Shown one piece after another: positions 30,981-34,771 of a DNA stretch of 34,771 nucleotides. The position numbers and the translations under genes are program-made. The DNA is from Paraliobacillus quinghaiensis (GTDB lineage Bacteria; Bacillota; Bacilli; Bacillales; Amphibacillaceae): positions 1-34,771 of the forward strand of contig NZ_QJSH01000030.1 in assembly GCF_003426025.1 (NCBI RefSeq), given 5' to 3'. Under the pieces are notes generated by a model that saw only the letters and a program-made list of their open reading frames with translations, made no database searches and was not told the DNA's origin. Every line of letters begins with the position of its first letter. The stretch's first letter is position 1.

Positions 30981-31673
30981 ATGACAATAACATATACCGA
31001 TATGATTGCTATGTTTGGTATTGGCGGAGCGCACCCTGGTGGGCTAGGGATTACAAAACAAATCATAAAAAAGATTAATAAAGAAAATCTTAACGTATTA
31101 GATGTTGGCTGTGGAACAGGGCAAACGTTACTCTATTTTGCCACACACACTGGTGGTCACATTACTGGCATTGACCTTAACCCTGTCATGCTAGCCAAAG
31201 CACGTGAACGCATTAAAGGGCAACCCAACATTAAGCTACTTAAAGCGAATGCAGAGGCATTGCCTTTTAAAGACAATGCATTTGATGTTGTTATTTCAGA
31301 ATCTGTGACTACTTTTACTAATATAAATAAGTCATTACGTGAATATATGCGTGTCCTAAAGCATAAAGGAATATTAGTACTACTAGAAATGACAAGTAAT
31401 CAAACGTTATCACATGATGCAATGGAAGAGATCAAACAATTTTACCAAGTACCAAGTGTGTTCACTGAACAGGAATGGATTGATAATCTAGCAGCTATCG
31501 GATTTAAAAACGTTATAGTCGAGCCGATCTCCAGCCAGTCTGAAGCTGTTATCGATTTTGATCTTAACGAATCTATTAATCCTAGCTACTTTAACCTAAT
31601 GGCTAACCATTATAGTTTAACTGAAAAATATAAAGACTCACTTAGTGCACGTCTTTACTATTGCGAAAAATAA
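30981..31673 (+). CDS. Class I SAM-dependent methyltransferase
   Basis: The 230-residue protein has the SAM-binding motif VLDVGCGTGQT (39-49), the acidic residue of motif II in GIDLNPVM (Asp65), LKANAEALPFKDNAFDVV and the ERV-like MRVLKHKGILVLLE. This is the UbiE/Methyltransf_11 pattern. The N-terminus FGIGGAHPGGLGITK is a distinctive loop before the fold. The substrate is unknown. RBS AAAAAGGAG. It precedes a DUF2268 gene by 12 nt. Confidence 0.88.
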   Translation: MTITYTDMIAMFGIGGAHPGGLGITKQIIKKINKENLNVLDVGCGTGQTLLYFATHTGGHITGIDLNPVMLAKARERIKGQPNIKLLKANAEALPFKDNAFDVVISESVTTFTNINKSLREYMRVLKHKGILVLLEMTSNQTLSHDAMEEIKQFYQVPSVFTEQEWIDNLAAIGFKNVIVEPISSQSEAVIDFDLNESINPSYFNLMANHYSLTEKYKDSLSARLYYCEK

Positions 31674-31691
31674 TAGAAAGAGGGGATGAAT

Positions 31692-32522
31692 TTGTCTGTA
31701 ATTGAAACGGATCAATGGTTACTAAATTATATATCTAGTAAAAAATCAACTTTTCAGGATAACTTTATGGTACAACGTGATCTATTATGCGCCCCTCTGA
31801 CTCATTATTTCTCTGATGCAAACTCAGAAACCATTCAGTTGCATTTGATCCAACACGGCCTATTTCACCCTGATCCACATGATCAATACGTCATCCGAGG
31901 AATGATTTCAAATGATTACTGGAAGATAACAACCGTACAATTAGCTACTCTTCAAAAAAAATGGGAAGGACCTGATATTTCTACATTTTTATTCCCATCT
32001 GATTTTAAAAATGAACAATTACGTACTGAATTAAATGGGATTTCAGGTTTAAGTTATCCTGATAAACTCTTTTTATTTATCACAGAACAAACGACTAGTA
32101 ATCAATTAAAAGCATTAATTGTACATGAATACAGTCATGTTATTCGTTTTCATTATGTGCATCATCAAAACAGTATTCTTACATTACGAGATGCGCTTGT
32201 ATTAGAAGGTATAGCAGAGGTGGCGGTCAAACAAATTGTCGGGGAGAACGCCCTTTCAAAAGCAACTAAAATATACGATCAGTCAACAGCAAAAAAACAT
32301 TGGCAAAATTGGATTAAAGCAAACCAAAACCTAACAAAAACAAATCCTAAACATGATTTATTAATGTATGGTGGTGATAATGTACCTAAATGGGCTGGTT
32401 ATAACGTTGGATATCATCTTGTTAATACCTATGTAGAAAAAGTTAATCCAACCCTACAGGAACTGCTACGAACACCAACAAACAAAATCATGGAACATTC
32501 GATAAGTAAAAATGTGCTTTAG
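31692..32522 (+). CDS. DUF2268 putative Zn-dependent protease (YjaZ-like)
   Basis: I favour the TTG at 31692, as AGAGGGG lies 6 nt upstream; an ATG two codons earlier has no spacing to that RBS. The 276-residue protein has a HExxH metalloprotease motif in LIVHEYSHVIRFHY (His145, His149) and a downstream acidic LEGIAEVAV (Glu172) likely to be the third ligand. This fits the DUF2268 predicted gluzincin-like family, with YjaZ in B. subtilis. There is no signal peptide, so it is cytoplasmic. Substrate unknown. Co-transcribed with the methyltransferase. Confidence 0.85.
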   Translation: MSVIETDQWLLNYISSKKSTFQDNFMVQRDLLCAPLTHYFSDANSETIQLHLIQHGLFHPDPHDQYVIRGMISNDYWKITTVQLATLQKKWEGPDISTFLFPSDFKNEQLRTELNGISGLSYPDKLFLFITEQTTSNQLKALIVHEYSHVIRFHYVHHQNSILTLRDALVLEGIAEVAVKQIVGENALSKATKIYDQSTAKKHWQNWIKANQNLTKTNPKHDLLMYGGDNVPKWAGYNVGYHLVNTYVEKVNPTLQELLRTPTNKIMEHSISKNVL

Positions 32523-32597
32523 CCGTCGGCTCCTGTCCTCTACAAAACTATACGCTTGTCATACCATATAGTAACTTGGCAGGAAAGGAGTTTTTAC

Positions 32598-32843
32598 ATG
32601 TCTCGTTATTATGGAATTTGTCAAAAAAATGTTGGGCGACCAGTTTGTATAAGGACGGTTGATGGCAGAGAGCACCGGGGTGTTATTCATCGTGTAACGA
32701 ATACTCATGTTCATTTACACCCATTACCATCTAACCTTGGTGGTTACGGCTATGGTTTTTGGGGTCCTGGCGCAGGTTTTGGATGGGGTCTTGCACTTGG
32801 ATCAATTGCTACATTGGCAATATTACCGTTCTTTTTCTGGTAA
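32598..32843 (+). CDS. Small protein: LSm-like N-terminus plus Gly-rich segment and membrane helix
   Basis: The start is the ATG at 32598 with AAAGGAG 7 nt upstream. The 81-residue protein begins MSRYYGICQKNVGRP, then VCIRTVDGREHRGVIHRVTN and THVHLHPLP. This looks like a small beta-barrel (LSm/Hfq-type 'GxxVxIxTxDGxxhxGxI' pattern). A Gly/aromatic stretch (GGYGYGFWGPGAGFGWG) and a C-terminal hydrophobic helix ending in FFFW follow. Similar Bacillaceae proteins are unnamed and I do not know a function. The LSm resemblance is my inference and could be superficial. Confidence 0.72.
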   Translation: MSRYYGICQKNVGRPVCIRTVDGREHRGVIHRVTNTHVHLHPLPSNLGGYGYGFWGPGAGFGWGLALGSIATLAILPFFFW

Positions 32844-32866
32844 TTGTTTCTTAAATATTCACTTTA

Positions 32867-32901
32867 GAAAAAAGGCAGGACATCACAGTCCGGCCTTTTT
32901 G
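32867..32901. terminator. Bidirectional terminator between convergent genes
   Basis: AAAAAGGCaGGAC (32869-32881) pairs with GTCCgGCCTTTTT (32888-32900). It serves the LSm-like gene and the convergent DUF1836 gene. Confidence 0.85.
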
Positions 32902-32917
32902 CATTTACACATATATT

Positions 32918-33499
32918 TTAATTTTCATCTAATGTTACAGCCATTTGATCAACCAATCTTTCTGCCAGCTTCCGGTACATATTGCTTCTATTAACAAGAG
33001 AAACGATTAAGAGCACTTGTTCTACATATGCTTGATCTTCTGTACTTAATTCGACTGACTCATTTTCCACATCTGAACTAAGTTTTTTTGTATCTGCTTT
33101 AAAATCTTCAACATTTGTATCATGTAAGTTTATATAGTGACCATAGATAGATTCTAAATTAAACTGTTCAACGTCGACCTTGTCATTCAAATCTGACAAT
33201 ACCGTTTTTACATCATTTATAGAGAGCGCACCTTTTAATTGATAGATTAAATGGATAAGCATAATATGTTCTTTACTATATTTTTTGTTTTTTATCGGAA
33301 ATAATAATTTTCCTTTAGCATAATTATTAATCATTGTCTTGGTTAAAACTTTTTCATCGGGATGGCGTTTACTCTTTTCAAATGTGTTCTCAAACAGTTG
33401 TGTAACTTGATCCATATATAAATCAATTGATGGAATATCTTGTGGTGTAATTTTATTATCTAAGCCTAACTCTTCGATAATTTCATCTATGTTTTTCAT
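32918..33499 (-). CDS. DUF1836 protein
   Basis: The 193-residue acidic protein has the DUF1836 pattern: IPSIDLYMDQVTQLFENTF, then VLTKTMINNYAKGKLLFPI and KKYSKEHIMLIHLIYQLKG, ending in the helical MYRKLAERLVDQM. The middle part resembles a MerR-type helix-turn-helix (a substitute for DNA recognition with 'TKTMINNYAKGKLL'), so a regulatory role is suspected. No signal peptide. Its promoter is back-to-back with that of the hemolysin III gene. Confidence 0.85.
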   Translation of the reverse strand: MKNIDEIIEELGLDNKITPQDIPSIDLYMDQVTQLFENTFEKSKRHPDEKVLTKTMINNYAKGKLLFPIKNKKYSKEHIMLIHLIYQLKGALSINDVKTVLSDLNDKVDVEQFNLESIYGHYINLHDTNVEDFKADTKKLSSDVENESVELSTEDQAYVEQVLLIVSLVNRSNMYRKLAERLVDQMAVTLDEN

Positions 33500-33537
33500 A
33501 TAAAAACCTCAACTTTATAGTAATAATCTCTCATTTA

Positions 33538-33566
33538 ATTATAGCGGATTTTCACTATAACGTAAA
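33538..33566 (-). promoter_or_regulatory. Promoter of the DUF1836 gene
   Basis: Minus-strand TTTACG (33561-33566) and TATAAT (33538-33543), 17-nt spacer. Its -35 lies 2 bp from the -35 of the opposite promoter. Confidence 0.7.
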
Positions 33567-33568
33567 TG

Positions 33569-33597
33569 TTGACGACATATCAGAAAGGATGTATTAT
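33569..33597 (+). promoter_or_regulatory. Promoter of the hemolysin III/TrhA gene
   Basis: TTGACG (33569-33574) and TATTAT (33592-33597), 17-nt spacer, 44 nt before the start codon. Confidence 0.7.
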
Positions 33598-33598
33598 G

Positions 33599-33623
33599 TT
33601 ATGTAGTATCAAAAACTACATAA
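33599..33623 (+). promoter_or_regulatory. Stem-loop at the 5' end of the trhA transcript
   Basis: TTATGTAGT pairs with ACTACATAA around a 7-nt loop. It starts 1 bp after the -10 and ends just before the RBS region, so it could be an operator, an mRNA-stabilising 5' stem or both. Confidence 0.5.
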
Positions 33624-33641
33624 GGTGATTGGAGTGTTTTT

Positions 33642-34286
33642 ATGAATCGATATATTAGAGAACCAATTAACGGGTTCACTCATTTAGCTGGTGCACTTCT
33701 CTCCATCGTGGCATTGATCGCTATGGTAATGAAAGCTTCTGCAACAGGCTCTACACTAGTAGTAACTGCTGTTGTTATTTTTGGAGCTAGTATGATCTTG
33801 TTATACGGAGCATCAGCCACCTATCATATGGTTATTGCAAAAGATAATGTAATAGCTTGGTTGAGAAAATTAGACCATTCGATGATTTTTATTTTAATTG
33901 CTGGTACTTATACACCCTTTTGTTTAATTACACTGAACGGGACAATTGGTTGGGTATTATTCGGCATTGTTACAGCTGTTGGTGTTAGCGGGGTTATCTT
34001 TAAGTTAGTATGGTTCAAATGTCCAAGGTGGTTATCTACAGGTCTTTATATCGCTATGGGCTGGATGATTATTTTTGTTGCTGTTCCTCTATCATATAAC
34101 ATTGCAGGAACTGGTTTGTTTCTATTAATTCTAGGTGGTGTCATCTATACAATTGGTGGGGTTATTTATGCAACTAAACCGAAGTTCTTAGAATCAAAAT
34201 ACTTAGGGTTTCATGAAATATTTCACCTTTTTATTTTACTCGGAACATTAGCGCACTTTTTAAGCGTCTATTTATATGTATTATAA
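33642..34286 (+). CDS. trhA: Hemolysin III family/PAQR-type membrane protein (TrhA)
   Basis: The 214-residue protein has seven hydrophobic segments. Family motifs are EPINGFTHLAGALLS with the first His, YGASATYH (Ser-x3-His type metal site), LDHSMIFILIAGTYTPF with the DH pair, and the C-terminal FHEIFHLFILLGTLAH with the remaining His ligands. PAQR/hemolysin III members bind zinc in the membrane; bacterial TrhA proteins have been linked to membrane energetics and lipid homeostasis. RBS TTGGAG. Confidence 0.93.
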   Translation: MNRYIREPINGFTHLAGALLSIVALIAMVMKASATGSTLVVTAVVIFGASMILLYGASATYHMVIAKDNVIAWLRKLDHSMIFILIAGTYTPFCLITLNGTIGWVLFGIVTAVGVSGVIFKLVWFKCPRWLSTGLYIAMGWMIIFVAVPLSYNIAGTGLFLLILGGVIYTIGGVIYATKPKFLESKYLGFHEIFHLFILLGTLAHFLSVYLYVL

Positions 34287-34320
34287 AAACCAAGAGCGTT
34301 ATTACACTCTTGGTTTTTTT
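34286..34320 (+). terminator. Terminator of trhA
   Basis: AAAACCAAGAG pairs with CTCTTGGTTTT around a 10-nt loop, followed by Ts, directly after the stop. Confidence 0.88.
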
Positions 34321-34374
34321 GGCACTAAAATTGGTTAATAACACATAATATATAGAATGTGTATTAAAAGAATG

Positions 34375-34520
34375 TCTAGACCCGCTTCTCAAATGAAATT
34401 GCCTCCCTTTCCGCAGGCACGGCTTCAGCTAACTCGGAGGGAAAGAACACCTCCGAGTGGATCTTCAGCTCGCGCTGTTCCTGCAGGAGTGTCGGCAATT
34501 TCATTTGATACGCTAGATAG
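34375..34520 (+). repeat. Dispersed repeat family 2, copy C (forward)
   Basis: It starts TCTAGACCCGCTTCTC and ends CGCTAGATAG. It is a nested palindrome: CAAATGAAATTGCC (34390-34403) pairs with GGCAATTTCATTTG (34494-34507), CCGCAGG with CCTGCAGG, and the centre is ACTCGGAGGgaaagaacaCCTCCGAGT. No ORF. It is the cleanest copy in the window. Confidence 0.88.
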
Positions 34521-34586
34521 TACACTATAATTAAGAAAAGCTTACAATGTGAGTTATAACCGTAAACATTGCAACCAATGTAAATA

Positions 34587-34644
34587 CGCTATCCAGCGAA
34601 GTCAGTAAATGGATGACACTCCTGTGGGAACAGCTCAAGTCGAA
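34587..34644 (-). repeat. Dispersed repeat family 2, copy D (inverted, interrupted by group II intron)
   Basis: On the minus strand TTCGACTTGAGCTGTTCCCA and GGAGTGTCATCCATTT match copy A almost base for base, then TTCGCTGGATAGCGT ends the unit. The preceding half of the repeat is missing: at 34645 the sequence changes to the 3' end of a group II intron. Confidence 0.85.
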
Positions 34645-34771
34645 ATCGAGTAGGAGGGGCTTCACAGCCCCGACCTCTCACACCACCGTACGTACGGATC
34701 CGTATACGGCGGTTCAACCTTTTGAGTATCTTATCTGGTAGAGGATGTTCATATCCTTAAGTCCCCATTTC
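34645..34771 (-). mobile_element. Group II intron, 3' end (domains V and VI), cut by window edge
   Basis: On the minus strand, domain V runs 34713-34682: ACCGCCGTA pairs with TACGGTGGT (one G-T), with a 2-nt CG bulge, a TACG/CGTA upper stem and a GATC loop. Domain VI (about 34680-34651) has GGGGCT/AGCCCC. The 3' end CCTCCTACTCGAT at about 34645 is a familiar bacterial group II intron ending. Upstream (34771-34714) a frame KWGLKDMNILYQIRYSKG stops just before domain V and could be the C-terminus of the maturase/reverse transcriptase, but that is unproven. Class is not determined. Confidence 0.88.

Noticed and set aside
32707-32994. 95-codon + strand frame overlapping the LSm-like gene end
   Set aside because: It crosses the bidirectional terminator and continues antisense into the DUF1836 gene.
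34566-34581. ACATTGcaacCAATGT hairpin between repeat copies C and D
   Set aside because: Only a 6-bp stem; no poly-T or adjacent gene start. Kept only as part of the repeat spacer.
1-34771. CRISPR arrays, tRNA/rRNA genes, prophage genes, toxin-antitoxin or defence islands
   Set aside because: No regularly spaced direct repeats, cloverleaf tRNA signatures, rRNA segments or hallmark phage/defence proteins were seen on either strand.

Overview
This 34.8 kb stretch is AT-rich chromosomal DNA from a low-GC Gram-positive of the Bacillaceae. The basis is a TnrA-like MerR regulator, an alaR-alaT pair, a preQ1-I riboswitch on a queF-transporter operon, an argCJBD operon, and sigma-A-type promoters with GGAGG ribosome binding sites. 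A halotolerant genus near Oceanobacillus, Virgibacillus or Gracilibacillus would fit (weak inference). No rRNA, tRNA or CRISPR array was seen. Both edges lie in mobile DNA: the left edge cuts a TnpB gene and the right edge cuts a group II intron.

Layout. 1-1160: truncated IS200/IS605-type tnpB with a hairpin-rich upstream end. 1.4-2.8 kb: a small secreted DUF2680 protein and a YhdH/YhfP oxidoreductase. 3.0-4.5 kb: queuosine operon, reading leftward as promoter, preQ1 riboswitch, terminator, an inserted dispersed repeat, queF and a YhhQ-type transporter. 4.7-9.1 kb: argC-argJ-argB-argD. 9.2-11.7 kb: an FAH-family enzyme, an OsmC-like protein and PTS IIA and IIB genes with no IIC gene between them. 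11.9-15.8 kb: an AEC transporter, the two halves of a ThrE-type exporter separated by two dispersed repeats, and an MFS transporter. 15.9-18.2 kb: a MarR-ABC exporter operon with a long perfect operator palindrome. 18.3-21.3 kb: a CAP-domain lipoprotein, a ZIP transporter, a 52-residue Cys protein and an Lrp regulator divergent from a YitT-like membrane protein. 21.4-24.6 kb: an anchored thioredoxin-like protein, a MATE exporter, tnrA with a candidate TnrA box, and a YneR/HesB-like protein. 24.7-28.0 kb: amidase and fhs. 28.4-30.7 kb: a zinc-ribbon/membrane protein pair and alaR-alaT. 31.0-34.3 kb: a methyltransferase, a DUF2268 protease-like protein, a small LSm-like membrane protein, a DUF1836 protein and a TrhA/hemolysin III protein. 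34.37-34.77 kb: two more repeat copies, one split by the group II intron.

Most genes are ordinary Bacillaceae housekeeping, transport and regulatory genes. The unusual material is mainly between genes. Repeat family 1 sits between a riboswitch and its target gene. Repeat family 2 occurs twice as an inverted pair of palindromic units; one pair splits a two-gene exporter and the other hosts the intron immediately 3' of where its sister copy carries a hairpin. I found no clear multi-gene system that looks wholly undescribed.
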